Part shown: positions 34,916 to 45,604 of the stretch, piece after piece
Layout of the letters: the number at the start of each line of letters is the position of its first letter
Position numbering within the stretch: position 1 is the stretch's first letter
NCBI GenBank assembly: GCA_964023275.1
Contig: OZ029914.1
Coordinates: 15,598,308-15,662,307 of the forward strand
DNA from: Norana najaformis
Lineage: Eukaryota; Annelida; Clitellata; Crassiclitellata; Hormogastridae
Reading direction: 5' to 3'
Length of the DNA stretch: 64,000 nucleotides
The notes under the pieces: model-generated
What the model was told of the DNA's origin: nothing
The model's input: only the letters and a program-made list of their open reading frames with translations
Database searches by the model: none
Program-made: the position numbers and the translations under genes

Positions 34916-36592
34916 ATGTATGAGAAGAGTTTTGGAGTCCAAGACTTAGGCGACTTTAATTCAATCAAAGATCTTCCCAGCCGTTTTGCTGATCTCCTAA
35001 TTAGTGGACATGCGATTGAAATGCTAAATGGCGATTCATGTGATATGCAACTTGTTTGGATAAAAGCAATTTGCGAGAAAGTTTCAGCAAAGTTACCAAA
35101 TCTGAAGGTTTTTGTCATAAGTATAATTGGTTTGCAGTCGTCTGGAAAGTCAACTCTTCTGAACGCCTTGTTTTCGTGCAGATTTGCTGTTTCAGTTGGA
35201 CGATGCAGTCGTGGTCTTTTCATGGGAATGATATTAATGGACGATGAACTACGAAATCAATATAGATGCGACGCATTTATCCTTATTGACACTGAGGGTC
35301 TGTGTTCACCTGAAAAAATGAATGACCCAAAAGCAAGCCAGAAAGATAGACTAATGGCAACATTCGCAATGGGAGTTAGCAATCTTACGATGGTAAACAT
35401 TCTTGGTGAAGGAATAACGGAAATGACAGAGATTTTGCAGATTGCAATTGTAGCCATGGCTCGTTTAAGAGGAGGGGGATTCAAACCTGACATCCTGATG
35501 GTTCAGCATTTGCAGGAACGAAATATATCGAAGATCGACCAAGCAAAAGGCCAGCTTTGTGAAGCAATAAATAAGGCATTTGAACTTATCAGTAAGAATG
35601 ACGTGGAAATTGGTTCAGCTTCTGAAGAATGCCTGGCTGAATTGACTGCACGCATTCGATCTGGTGACATATTCAAACATTTTGGTGCTTTCAGAGATGG
35701 GTCAAGTGTTAATTCGCCACCATCTGAAACATATCATGAAGATATTGTGAGCCTGTTTGAAACACTCCTTAAAAGAACTCTGGCATTAGAAAACATAAGC
35801 ACATTTGAACGCTGGTCCAATCATTTTGAAAGCTACTGGACATGTGTGCAGGGAGAAAACTTTGCTCTCAATTTTAAGAATGTCAAGCATATTACGGACT
35901 TTCTGTATTTTGAGAAGAAGGTTGCCAAAGTGAAAGAGCTTAATGATAGTGCAATACGACATCACAGAGAAATTTGTGCGAATAAAATGCGAGAACAAAT
36001 CAACTTCGTGATTGAAAATAAACAGAAAGTTAGAACGGACTCAATGCGTCAACGTTTGCTAGCTGAAATGGAACAAGAGCTGCTAGCTATTCCACATGAT
36101 TGCCCTGATGACTGTACAATGTGCAAAGAATTTAAAAGTAATTATGGTTTTCTCTTACAGGAAATTGAAAGCAGCGAATGGGGAGAGGACACCAGGCATT
36201 CATTGAAAACACACAACGAAAAGCTGCATGAAATTTCTATGAAGGTGCTGAGACAGACATTTGACGGATCTGTTGTCAAGCAAGGATGCTTTTCAGAATT
36301 TTCTGATTTGATAACAAAGGAACTTAAACAGGCTTTAGAGAGGCGACCAACAGGGGAGCATAGTCCAGAAGAGCAAAGAGAAATTGTGGACAACATTTGG
36401 CAATTCCTGCAGGGCATTGCAGCCTCTAAAGAATCTGGACCTGACCTACACACAAGAATAAATCAAGCTTTGCGTCAGGAGTATGTTGAATCTGGCATTT
36501 TGCCAAATATTTTACACGATTTAAACACTGAAATTTCTGTTGAAAATTTACTTCAGGCAAAGGCAACCAAATCTCTCTATTCGGCAAAATAA
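34916..36592 (+). CDS. VLIG-type GTPase domain, longest intact frame
   Basis: A 558-codon open frame with all visible GTPase landmarks: G1 GLQSSGKST at residues 72-80, a G2-region CSRGLFM near 97-103, and G3 DTEG at 125-128 followed by the family-typical LCSPE. A candidate G4 region (LMVQHLQERN near 194-203) lies where VLIGs have a VHQN-like motif rather than the NKxD of Ras-type enzymes. This is the catalytic core expected to bind and hydrolyse GTP and oligomerise. It ends in the TAA that is also present in the truncated duplicate. The upstream Met is internal to the gene, so this is a segment and not a complete protein. Confidence 0.7.
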   Translation: MYEKSFGVQDLGDFNSIKDLPSRFADLLISGHAIEMLNGDSCDMQLVWIKAICEKVSAKLPNLKVFVISIIGLQSSGKSTLLNALFSCRFAVSVGRCSRGLFMGMILMDDELRNQYRCDAFILIDTEGLCSPEKMNDPKASQKDRLMATFAMGVSNLTMVNILGEGITEMTEILQIAIVAMARLRGGGFKPDILMVQHLQERNISKIDQAKGQLCEAINKAFELISKNDVEIGSASEECLAELTARIRSGDIFKHFGAFRDGSSVNSPPSETYHEDIVSLFETLLKRTLALENISTFERWSNHFESYWTCVQGENFALNFKNVKHITDFLYFEKKVAKVKELNDSAIRHHREICANKMREQINFVIENKQKVRTDSMRQRLLAEMEQELLAIPHDCPDDCTMCKEFKSNYGFLLQEIESSEWGEDTRHSLKTHNEKLHEISMKVLRQTFDGSVVKQGCFSEFSDLITKELKQALERRPTGEHSPEEQREIVDNIWQFLQGIAASKESGPDLHTRINQALRQEYVESGILPNILHDLNTEISVENLLQAKATKSLYSAK

Positions 36593-36601
36593 CATTACAA
36601 A

Positions 36602-37972
36602 ATGATAAACTTACCAAAAGAACACATGCAAAGTTTGATTAGTGATTTAGATCAACTTGTCATGACAATATTGAAAAATAGACGAGAGGACTGTTTTACG
36701 ACTGGATTGGACTTCAAAGAAGGAATGATAAGTGAAATTAGAGCCAAATTTCCACATACAATGAAAATATACGAGGAGAAGTTTAATATTACTTTACATG
36801 ACAACTTTAAGATATATCTGCAGATTTATACTTTACAACAGCTTATGAAAACGATGACTGGTCTACAAAATCTGTGGAACAGTCAGAATAAACCAAGTGA
36901 AATCTTACAGCGAAAGAAAGATGATTATACAAACGAAATTGAAACACGGCTTAAGTCTGGATTTTCATGCGCAGGCGAAGGAGAAATCGTTGCAAAGAGG
37001 CTGTGCAAGTCAATTAAACTAAACGCTATTCAAGCGGGGTATGATATAAAAATTCAAGCGGTAAAAAATGCATCACGGACAACAAATTCTGAAAAGGTGA
37101 GATTGCATTATTTTGATCAACTGGCCAAAGAGGTTGAGGCTGGAAAGAAGGAGAGAGCTCTGGTACATTTTGCCAATCCGAAACATTCTGCAGAGTCTTG
37201 GTTTACAAATCAAGTTGACTCTATGCATTCGGAGAAAAAGGTTCTGAAAACATATCGTTCCACTTTAGAACACGATTTATGTCGTGTTAAGCAGCAAATC
37301 TTAAATTCTAACAAAAAAGTCAACATCGATAAAATTGTGAAAGAGCAAATTAAAAATGCAGACGATCAGTATTACAGCCGACTTCATCCGAAAGATGACG
37401 ACTTCGAAGCATTCAGAAGTAGCATTGTGCGCATACTAGATTCGTTTAGTGATTCGGAAGACAGCAAAAATGTTAACTTTGGTTTAGCTTCAGATGACCC
37501 AGACATTCAAAGACGATTAGAGTGTACTGAGCATTGCTTCTGGTGTGGAGCTTTATGTTGGGGATCTCGGGATCATCTGGTAGAAAAAAACAGTGTCCGA
37601 ACTATGGAAACACATCATTTATGTCATCAACCGAATGGACTTAAGGGGGTCAGCCATCGAACAACAAGAAAATTAACTAGCACGGCATGTCACAATAAAA
37701 AGGATGGATGGCGTGTTTGGTTTGGTGAATTTCAAGATGACGATGGCATGTTATGGTCAGACGCAAAACAAAACCACTTTAAAGATTGGAAATTTGATGC
37801 CCATTGTGTCACAACATTTGACGAATTAATGCGTTGGTTTTTCCAAGAGCTTCATCGAGACATCGCAAAAAGCCGAGGAATACATCCAGCTGACGACGAG
37901 GAACTAAGAGAAAACAAATGCGTGGGCTTGAAACTTGATGATATCCTAAAAGTAGTACTCAGTAAGATTTAA
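36602..37972 (+). CDS. VLIG C-terminal segment, 456 codons
   Basis: In the same frame as the GTPase segment and separated from it by one TAA and nine bases. It opens with an ATG (MINLPKEHMQSL) and runs without a lesion to a natural-looking stop. It is mostly helical, Lys/Glu-rich sequence, then the Cys/His region TEHCFWC ... H ... HHLCHQPNGLKG, then NHFKDWKFDAH and ELMRWFF, which parallel the conserved end of VLIG proteins (pattern YPDW ... WKWFF). The zinc-like residues suggest a structural role. It could be translated separately, by readthrough, or not at all. Confidence 0.65.
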   Translation: MINLPKEHMQSLISDLDQLVMTILKNRREDCFTTGLDFKEGMISEIRAKFPHTMKIYEEKFNITLHDNFKIYLQIYTLQQLMKTMTGLQNLWNSQNKPSEILQRKKDDYTNEIETRLKSGFSCAGEGEIVAKRLCKSIKLNAIQAGYDIKIQAVKNASRTTNSEKVRLHYFDQLAKEVEAGKKERALVHFANPKHSAESWFTNQVDSMHSEKKVLKTYRSTLEHDLCRVKQQILNSNKKVNIDKIVKEQIKNADDQYYSRLHPKDDDFEAFRSSIVRILDSFSDSEDSKNVNFGLASDDPDIQRRLECTEHCFWCGALCWGSRDHLVEKNSVRTMETHHLCHQPNGLKGVSHRTTRKLTSTACHNKKDGWRVWFGEFQDDDGMLWSDAKQNHFKDWKFDAHCVTTFDELMRWFFQELHRDIAKSRGIHPADDEELRENKCVGLKLDDILKVVLSKI

Positions 37973-38435
37973 CTTTTCTTTAACCTAATAATATGAGGTC
38001 ATTTGTACACGAAAATATATAGGCTACGCACAGTTATGAATGAATGAATATTAAGAGATTAACGTGCCAGACATCAAATATATATATATATGCATGTTTG
38101 GTATAATATTTATGCCTTTGAAATTCAAATGGTTTTTGCAAATTACAGAATTTCTTACAACTTAAATTTTCAGTAGTGTATTTAGAACGATGCATTATCT
38201 TGGTTAGATTTCGGATTTTGTATAAATGATCATCTGTTTGTCTATTTTCGCATCCGTACAGGTGTTTCTGTTGCTGGCCAATAATTATGTACTGATACTG
38301 GACAAGTTTTGAGAGTTTAAACCATTTTGCAAGGAAATAAATCTTGAAAAAAAATTACGTAAAGATGCTCAATATTTATTTCTTATTGAGAGTAATGATG
38401 ATAGTTTTAATCGCATAAACAAACGTAATTAGGAA
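37973..38435. repeat. 3' flank of the VLIG gene, duplicated
   Basis: Matches 3025-3430 beside the truncated copy. Contains a short (TA)n run near 38080. Confidence 0.75.
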
Positions 38436-38615
38436 AATATGGTTCGATAACCTATTGGTTGGGGCGCTTGCTTTGCAACGCGGACAGTACGGATTCGAAC
38501 CTCCCTGAGAAGGTTACTGTGTAGGGACCTTGAGGAAGTCTCTCGCTCACAATTGCGAAGCGCCATCGATTGATGCTAAGTCATTAGAAAATGACGTTCA
38601 AAAACTGCAAAAAAT
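38436..38615 (+). mobile_element. tRNA-Ala(TGC)-like SINE
   Basis: The 5' part reads like a decayed tRNA-Ala with a TGC anticodon: GGGGCGCTTGCTTTGCAACG around the anticodon loop and the B-box GGATTCGAACC at 38491-38501. About 110 bp of non-tRNA body follow, containing GCGCCATCGATTGATG and GTCATTAGAAAATG, which are shared with 23050-23205. The homologous flank at 3425-3440 lacks it. SINEs are transcribed by RNA polymerase III from these internal boxes and moved by LINE enzymes. Confidence 0.75.
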
Positions 38616-39679
38616 ACAAAATGCATATGTAGGCCTATGTATCTAGGCCTGTGTATCAAGTCACTTAAAATGGCGCATTTTATGTACCACACAAAAGCGC
38701 TACACAGTTTGATGCTTATAGAACGCTATCATACAAATGAACATTTAGCATTGAAAAACACATTTGTCGTAGAAGATGGTCGCTGGGTTTCAGAATATTT
38801 TGACCAAAGGGAAGAAACATCGACTATGTCGTGGAAGAATTTATTGATGTCATGCAACGTTCGTGCAACGATGGCAATCGTCTGTGTATCTTTCCCATTT
38901 TTAACACAAATATCACCTATTACATATTTTCAAGAAAAATAGCAATCATTACATATGATTTCATAGGCTGTGCTCTCACTTAGCGCGGTGCTTAGTCACA
39001 GACATAGCCTATAGGCATAGGCATGACAAATCTGGATCGCACAAAAAGATCTCTGCATTGCATCGCTTAGTAAAAAGCGTCGCATTTACCCGATTGCCTA
39101 CACAAAGGAAGTCCCTCTCTCTCTCTCCCTCCTTCCCTCCCTGTGTACTTATCTCGCTTAAGCGCCGGCCCCATTAAGGACATTATGCCTGCCCTCTCAA
39201 CTAAAGTTTTGGCCTCTCCATCTCGGAAGTCAAGAAGCTTTGATCACCCCTCCAAATTTTCGTTCAATTCTTTAGTAGTGTCGCTATCAATAAACTGATT
39301 GCCCTGTTGAGTCGGTAAAATACTACTAATCCAACTCCAGGTCAAATCTCTTTAAGTCTTGGACAGAAAAAACACGACGAGACAACGACATTACGACTTC
39401 ATTAAACACCAGTATCTGACAGTTCTCTAGCTGCTTCACTTACCTTAGGTGAGGTCAACGTCAGAAACCGTGCTTGCACAATATATTGTTAAACTATGGT
39501 ACTGTAGATTACTTGACAGCAGAGTAATTCGACACCAGATACTACTCTATCTAATCGAGAATGATACTACTCGCATGTCTGCGGCCATGTTGATCGTAGC
39601 TTTGCTGATTCTGGCATTTCGACGGATTAATTAGTCCGAATGCGTAATTTGCTGGATATTCCTTGTATGTTCCCATTTT
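38616..39679. other. No gene supported; duplicated flank then unassigned DNA
   Basis: 38617-38760 continues the VLIG-flank duplication. The rest has a CT/CCT-rich tract at 39110-39145 and no recognised coding sequence. A tract near 39573-39590 (GCATGTCTGCGGCCATGT) recurs at 21199-21216. Confidence 0.4.
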
Positions 39680-40460
39680 CGCTGTATCTGACCAAATCGA
39701 ACTCAGCAGTTATGGTAGACAAGCCCACCCAAGGTCGCTTCTAAATTCGGCCTCCGAGTAGCAGGATCAGACCGGTTAGATGGAACTGACAGATGTGGAC
39801 ACGGACGGTGGAGGCAGATCTTCGCCCGCTGAACTTTCGAAAAAGTGACCAAGACCCAGACAGTGTTTTCATGGTCCATGGTGAATGGGGAGATTTTAAA
39901 ATTGTCTTCAACAATATATCATATTGCTAAATGAAATCACACGGCAGCAACAAAAACAACATTATTTACTCAAACAATGTTCATCAAAGAACCATTTATC
40001 TTCAGCTTTATAATAAAAGCATTATAATTATATAAGTTCTTCATGAATTCTCATTAAATCGTCTTTTTAGATTCACGCTTCTATTCAATCGAGAATGTTA
40101 GCTTTTCAAACACCAGTGTAATGATTAGTCTCTGCTTCTTTTGATCTTGCAATTAAACTTCCTTTATTTAATTAACAGAACACCGCGTTTTCTCATTTAG
40201 GGACCTACAGACAGTCACAGCTATTCGTTCATTAATTTCTCACAGACAGCTCTCCTCACAACTTCCTTTATTTAATTAATTCCGAAACTCTGCTAAAGTT
40301 CAGATAGTCACAAATCCAATACAATCATTACGTCATGTCTTCTCTGCCGCTTACGACACTCAAACATGTGACACAAGATTCAGTTGAATCCTCTATTGAC
40401 AAGGCTGTAGATGAGAAAATTTACCGACGAATTTAACACTAGGAGGGCATCGAGTATCGA
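39680..40460. repeat. Dispersed repeat, copy 2
   Basis: Collinear with 6595-7110 plus 7860-8090 but without the inverted LINE fragment that splits copy 1. Confidence 0.65.
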
Positions 40461-40494
40461 TTGAGCACAGTGTATAGCCTCGAAGTTTATATCA

Positions 40495-40497
<3 letters not shown>

Positions 40498-40527
<30 letters not shown>
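40498..40527. repeat. (TAA)n tract, probable LINE 3' tail
   Basis: Lies at the 3' side of the minus-strand LINE end at 40553-40925, as expected for the short-repeat tail of CR1/L2-like elements. Confidence 0.6.
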
Positions 40528-40529
<2 letters not shown>

Positions 40530-40925
40530 TACAATTTATATATCGTCGTACCACAGACGAGGCCGAAGAAAAGGGCGCTGTACATGGGTTCAAAAATCAA
40601 CTAAAGTCATAAGATATCCTAAACAGATGTGTCTTGAGTTGTGACTTGAATCTGTCCAGGGATGGGACATTCGTCACATTCTCAGGAAGACTGTAGTGGG
40701 TACGGTGACAGTGAAGGAACGTTCGCCGAACTTCGTGGAATACCGCGGGACATGCAGTTGATTCCTCGATGAGGACCGTAGCCGATATGTGGTCTGGTTG
40801 TCGGCTGTTCGAATACAGAAGTCGGATATATAGTTTGGTAGAAGACCATTAAGAGCCTTGTATGAAATTAGGCACAGTTTGTAGGTGATCCGCTGAGGAA
40901 CGCGAAATTGTACCATTGAACCGAA
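40528..40925 (-). mobile_element. LINE 3' end, copy 1
   Basis: Minus-strand frame with VPQRITYKLCLISYKALNGLLPNYISD and later RSSSRNQLHVPRYSTKFGERSF, the C-terminal pattern of CR1/L2-like reverse-transcriptase proteins (RIxFKLCLLxYKxLxGLAPxYL, then RxFSxxAPxxWN). The end of the protein is eroded to TVPTTVFLRM. Nearly identical to 42138-42495, so these two are young relative to most relics here. Confidence 0.75.
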
Positions 40926-40934
40926 GTATGAATT

Positions 40935-41960
40935 TTAATGATGACTGCTCCTGAGAGCAGTTGGCAGAGAATGAACCCGGCAACTAAATACAGTTACCAA
41001 CATCATTGCAATATTTCTTTCATTCTTGATTTGTTGCATCATCTGCCGCCGTTTTTTCTTTAAAGTGTGAAGAGCCCACGCGAGACGAAGGTTAAGAATG
41101 ATAAAAATGACGAGGGGCCAATGGTACAAAAGATGAAGAAAATGGCTAAACAATTGAAGGCTAATCCCATGAACGCATTGTAATAACGTTCGTGGCAACT
41201 TTCAAAATCTTCCGACGAGTGATTAGCATTGTCATATATGCATCCGACCCACCATAAGTCTACTTATCTGTGGGAACAAAGAAGATATGCTATATAAAAC
41301 GGCCACAAGGAACAGCACGAGAACAGTCAGCTTCATCCGATGCAGGCTTCTCCATCCGGATTGTATCGGTTTACAGATCGCTAGATATCGATCAATGGTT
41401 AAGAGGATCACAATTCAACTGGTAAGAGATTGAATGACAAATGATATAGGCGCTAGAAGAATTCTTATAAAAGAATTGAATACCATGGTTATTTTAGTCA
41501 GCCATATCGTTGTGACCGACACAAAAAGCAGAGAAAATATAAGAACGCTATTATCGACAACAGCCAAGGTTTTCAGAAGTCAAATGGTTGTGGATTTTTT
41601 GTCGTGGTCTCGTTTCAGAACCAGAATTGCTAGAGGCAGTTGCACAGAAACCCGAAGACACAGAGAGCAAAAACTACGTATCCACTGAAAATTACTATAC
41701 ATAGCTCGTATAAATCGGTATCTAGAGCAGGCATTCCATTTTCGGAGTTGTCGTTTAGTGCTGGTATCTGAGGTGTCGAGTACTCCGTCCATCCCTTATG
41801 TTCAGCCGTTGACTGGTTCTCAGAGTATGGTGGCAATGGATGCAGTTCAGAACTCATCGCGAATTCTGTCTGTCAGAACCTGAGTGCTCAACAATCGCGG
41901 AAAATACGATCAACAGTGGTTCCGACGAAAAAGAGATTTCCACATTTATATACTAAATGA
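40935..41960 (-). pseudogene. Rhodopsin-like GPCR, duplicate II
   Basis: On the minus strand the order is: N-terminus with Pro/Ser/Asn-rich sequence, TM1 with FGFLCNCL (family GNxL, with Gly replaced by Cys), a shift, ILVLKRDHDK in intracellular loop 1, TM2/TM3 pieces, LLTIDRYLAICKP (the DRY motif, near 41390), TM5 and a basic third loop (TLKKKRRQMMQQIKNERN near 41050), and the beginning of TM6. TM6-TM7 are missing. Several stops and frameshifts. The ILVLKRD-type loop resembles invertebrate peptide (FMRFamide-like) receptors, but ligand class cannot be fixed. Confidence 0.7.
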
Positions 41961-42137
41961 TATAATGTGATGCAATGTAATTACGACATTTTATATACCA
42001 TCATGGATAGCGAACTATTTCTAGAGTGCTTTACAATGCTATCTTGCGGCACAAATGCTAAGAGATTGCTATAAGATAGATGTATATAATATATAATACT
42101 TAGAGTTCGCGTATGCATGGTTGTCCAATCCTACAAA

Positions 42138-42500
42138 ACGCCGAAGAAAAGGGCTCTGTACATGGGTTCAAAAATCAACTAAAGTCATAAGATATCCTAA
42201 AAAGATGTGTCTTGAGTTGTGACTTGAATCTGTCCAGGGATGGGACATTCGTCACATTCTCAGGAAGACTGTAGTGGGTACGGTGACAGTGAAGAAACGT
42301 TCGCCGAACTTCGTGGAATACCGCGGGACATGCAGTTGATTCCTCGATGAGGACCGTAGCTGATATGTGGTCTGGTTGTCGGCTGTTCGAATACAGAAGT
42401 CGGATATATAGTCTGGTAGAAGACCATTAAGAGCCTTGTATGAAATTAGGCACAGTTTGTAGGTGATCCGCTGAGGAACGCGAAATTGTACCATAACAAC
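42138..42500 (-). mobile_element. LINE 3' end, copy 2
   Basis: Almost the same sequence as 40563-40915, same strand. It replaces the rest of the duplicated GPCR flank, which stops at TCCTACAAAA just before. It lacks the (TAA)n tail of copy 1. Confidence 0.75.
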
Positions 42501-42821
42501 AGAAGAAGCATTTCTATTTCTAACATGTTGCCCACACATGTATACATAGGCACACCTATAAGTATATTATATATATATTATTTTGATACCGACCATGACA
42601 TTACTGAAGATTAACCATCTCAGAACAACGTAATCGCTAATTTCTGAAATCCTGAGGGGTGAAAAAAAGCAACAAAAAACAAAATAACAAATATAATAAC
42701 AATGATAATAAGTGATTTCTAGAGCGCTGGTCTCTAATGCACAAAGCATTAATCGTTGGCGCACCAAAGCCAAACCGAAATTAGGTCAATATCCATAACG
42801 TCAGGCCACAAGACAGAGAGG

Positions 42822-43185
42822 CAGCCTACGGTGGATGAGAAATTTGAAAAAGGTAAGTTTTAAGTTGAGAACGAAATGACAGAAGCGACTGAGCAGAACG
42901 AACAGGCAGATGTAGGGAGTTCCATAATTTAGGTCCAGCAACTGAAGAAACCCGTTTACCAAGAACATTTCTAGTCCAAGGTATGACCAGAGAAAGACAA
43001 GCAGATGACCTTGCAGAATAATGATAAGTCTGGGGAATAAGGACTGATTTTATTAAGTAATGTGGTTGGCCAGAGTTCAATGTTTTAAAAACTGTAATTC
43101 CCAATTTGAAACAAATCCTTTGATGGGCAAGAAGACAATGCGATGATTTAAGCATATCAGTTAAATGCTTGATTAATATAATACA
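42822..43185 (-). mobile_element. Another LINE ORF2 C-terminal end
   Basis: Minus-strand frame with LAHQRICFKLGITVFKTLN, PHYLIKSVL, then GPKLWNSLHLPVRSAQSLLSF and FRSQLKTYLF. These are the classic last motifs of CR1/L2-like proteins. It differs in sequence from the pair at 40.6 and 42.3 kb, so it is another family. Only the tail survives. Confidence 0.8.
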
Positions 43186-43199
43186 TATATATATATGCA

Positions 43200-44500
43200 T
43201 ACTTACCGGCATAAATATATGTTTAACGAATGATTAGTTTATATGTAGATATTATCTTTATGTTTTTTGTATAGTGTTTTTATAGGTACAGACCGCGACC
43301 GTTACTGTAGATTACAATGTTTGAAAAAGTTATCGGCCTATGTAAGAAATGAAATCCGATAGGCCTAAATGCAGACTTTAACTCATGATGTGAAATCCAA
43401 AGTACAAAGTTGTGCAAAGTTCGAAACTCGAGCAGAGGGACGGAGACGCATTGCAAACGTGCATTAAATCAATTTGACCTAAATAAATGGATGCCTGTCA
43501 ACGTGCCAATATATTGACTTGCGAGGTATAAAATTCGATGTTCGAGGTTATTAGAATATGGTGCAAGGCAAGAGTGGAAGCATATTGAACAGAAGAGTTT
43601 TTTCCTCATTTTTGGTTTTATTCTAACTTAGTAATACTACAAGATGAAATTTAGTGTTAAGATTAACTTATAAGTTGGATTTTCTCGTACGAAAATCCGA
43701 AAAATCCATTTCGGATCGCACGAATGGCCTTTTCGAGTAAATTGTTTCTAGTAATTGGCAGAAAACTGTTAATAGAACTTTTACCAATATTGGTTCTCTG
43801 TGATGTATAATGAAACAATTGAAGTTATAATCTGTTCTACGGCGTCCTATGGCAAAATACACTTTGTTATTTCAGTGCAAAATGCCTTCACCCTTGAAGG
43901 ATACTATATATTATTATATCTGTTATACATACTATGAATAATTATTGTAATAGGCCTACATATACACGAATTCAAGAGTTTTGCCACTGATCTCTTACGA
44001 GTTAATATACGTGTTGACCTGTTTAGTTACATCGATATACGCGTAAATCACGGCGTCTTTGTACAACAGGATCCCAGTTTGCATTTCGAATAATTTTCCT
44101 CTGTGAAAATATTTCTGGGTAGGTCGGTACAAGGCATCCTTAAATGGCATTGCACCTGTTTAATTTAAGTGGGCAACGATGGTGAAAGATCTCATCCGAT
44201 GAATTCAATGATAATTCACAGCTCAACGAATTTTAAAATAGGCTTTTAAACTAATTTTTGGGGTGCTGAATTCAAATATGACCAAAATATCCTGAAGGAC
44301 GAAACATATTTTGTAATAGGCCTAATTCTTTAACTAACATAAATAAAATACAAGTGTCCGAATAATTAAAATTATAATTTTTTCATGAAATTGCATTTAT
44401 TTTCATCATATTTTTTCTAACATCATGTTACAGACTATTTCAAAGTTAACTAACATACATTTCCAATAGCAACCATAAAAAGCATTTGAAAAAACATCGA
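43200..44500. other. No gene seen
   Basis: AT-rich sequence with short non-conserved frames. Nothing is recognised over about 1.3 kb. Confidence 0.4.
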
Positions 44501-44514
44501 ATTTTCGTTTACAC

Positions 44515-45604
44515 TTGGAAGCTGTTCATTTCTTCCTTTTACGCGTTGAGGTGTCTTCCCTCTGCAAAAACCAACAGTAATCGCTCATCATGGCTGGATC
44601 CCATCTGCCTTGGTATCTTTCCTCCGTGGTTCGAATAATCTAGTAAAATCTTTCACCCTGCTCATCGCTGACTGTGCCTAGGTTCTCTGGAAAGAAGTCA
44701 AGACGCGAATGCTAAAGTGGATCTTTAAAGACATCCCGCAGCCAAGAATTTCGTAGTTCATGAGAAAATCTTGAATGAGCTGACGGTAGTTTTCTTCTTT
44801 ATGATTCCTCAGAAAATCCTTGACCATTGACGTGAATGATTTCCATGCAGGGCGCTCCTTAAGAATCAATTTTTCTTCAGAGTCAGCATCATTCAGTAGC
44901 TTCCTAATCTGGGGATCAGTAAAGATGCCTTCTTGGAGTGTAGCGTTACTTAGTTTGGAAAATTTTCCTTTTAAATAAAAAACCCATCGCTGGTTATGTC
45001 CATAGCCTTGACAAAGTTCTTCAAAAGACCAAGTTTGATATATAATGGCGGAAGCACAACATTGGAAGGGTCAAATAAAGGCTTATTCTTCACGTTGCTC
45101 TTTCCATGAATGAAGTCATCTCTCTTGGACCAGTCCTTTGTTAAGTAGTGTTTCTCTCTGGCCCTACTGTCCCACAAAATCAGAAAACAGGAAAACTGTG
45201 AAGCCACCTTGAGGCCGAAGCAGCAGGGCAATAACTTTCAAATTACCATACATTTGCTAAATGTCCTGGTCGTACTTTATAGCCGTGAGTATTTTTTCCA
45301 TTTTTGCATCTCATCCTTTCATAGGTTTCTTTCATTCCCACAGAATGTGACACTGGGACAGATGACTTTTGCTTTCCTTTATGCAGAAGTACAGCTTTTA
45401 AACTGAACTTTGATGAGTCTATGAATAGACGCCATTCCTTCGGGTTGTGAGTTGCTCCATTTCTTTCATCACGCCCAAAATATCCTTGGTGAAGCACAAA
45501 CATACTTGCATGTTGTAAACTGAAGACAGAGCCTCATTTCTTTCTTTAAATAATGATATTTTTGTATCCTTGGCTAGAAGATTCCATTTTTGAAGTCTTG
45601 AACC
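44515..45604 (-). pseudogene. Decayed relative of the 565-residue transposase-like protein
   Basis: Minus-strand fragments align in order with residues from about 204 to 547 of the intact protein at 61779-63476: LQKWNLLA at the start, NPKEWRLFIDSSKFSLKAVLL, LWDSRAREKHYLTKDWS, VLPPLYIKLGLLKNFVKAMD, WKSFTSMVKDFLRNHKEENY, GCGMSLKIHF, and RYQGRWDPAMMSDYCW at the end. Frames shift several times. The N-terminal Cys/His region and both terminal repeats are absent. At 45604 the sequence passes directly into GPCR duplicate III. Confidence 0.8.

Larger units (their letters stand above)
33309..37972 (+). pseudogene. VLIG/GVIN-like very large GTPase gene, frame-disrupted
   Basis: Order of parts: a segment to 34351 with PVSRLDCVAYM, SIPLIIPDI and the degenerate P-loop-like RLGTNKIGKSTILNQLM followed by GTVEIVWLT and VAILANLHGD, which matches the N-terminal pseudo-GTPase region of VLIG/URGCP proteins; a helical, coiled-coil-prone linker (34548-34910); a large GTPase from 34916 with P-loop GLQSSGKST (about 35129), CSRGLFM and DTEG (about 35288); a long helical region; and a C-terminal Cys/His region (CTEHCFWCGALCW ... 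HHLCHQ). Vertebrate relatives are interferon-inducible proteins of about 2,400 residues; this one is shorter. Lesions: frame change near 34270, stops and double shift at 34485-34560, one-base shift near 34905 (FFRGH against expected FRALGQMYE), and a TAA at 36590 shared with the other copy. Either a pseudogene or, for the single-base events, assembly error; the central and last frames are long and intact. Confidence 0.8.

Noticed and set aside
38436-38505. Functional tRNA-Ala gene
   Set aside because: The acceptor stem does not pair and a SINE body follows; a truncated copy occurs elsewhere.
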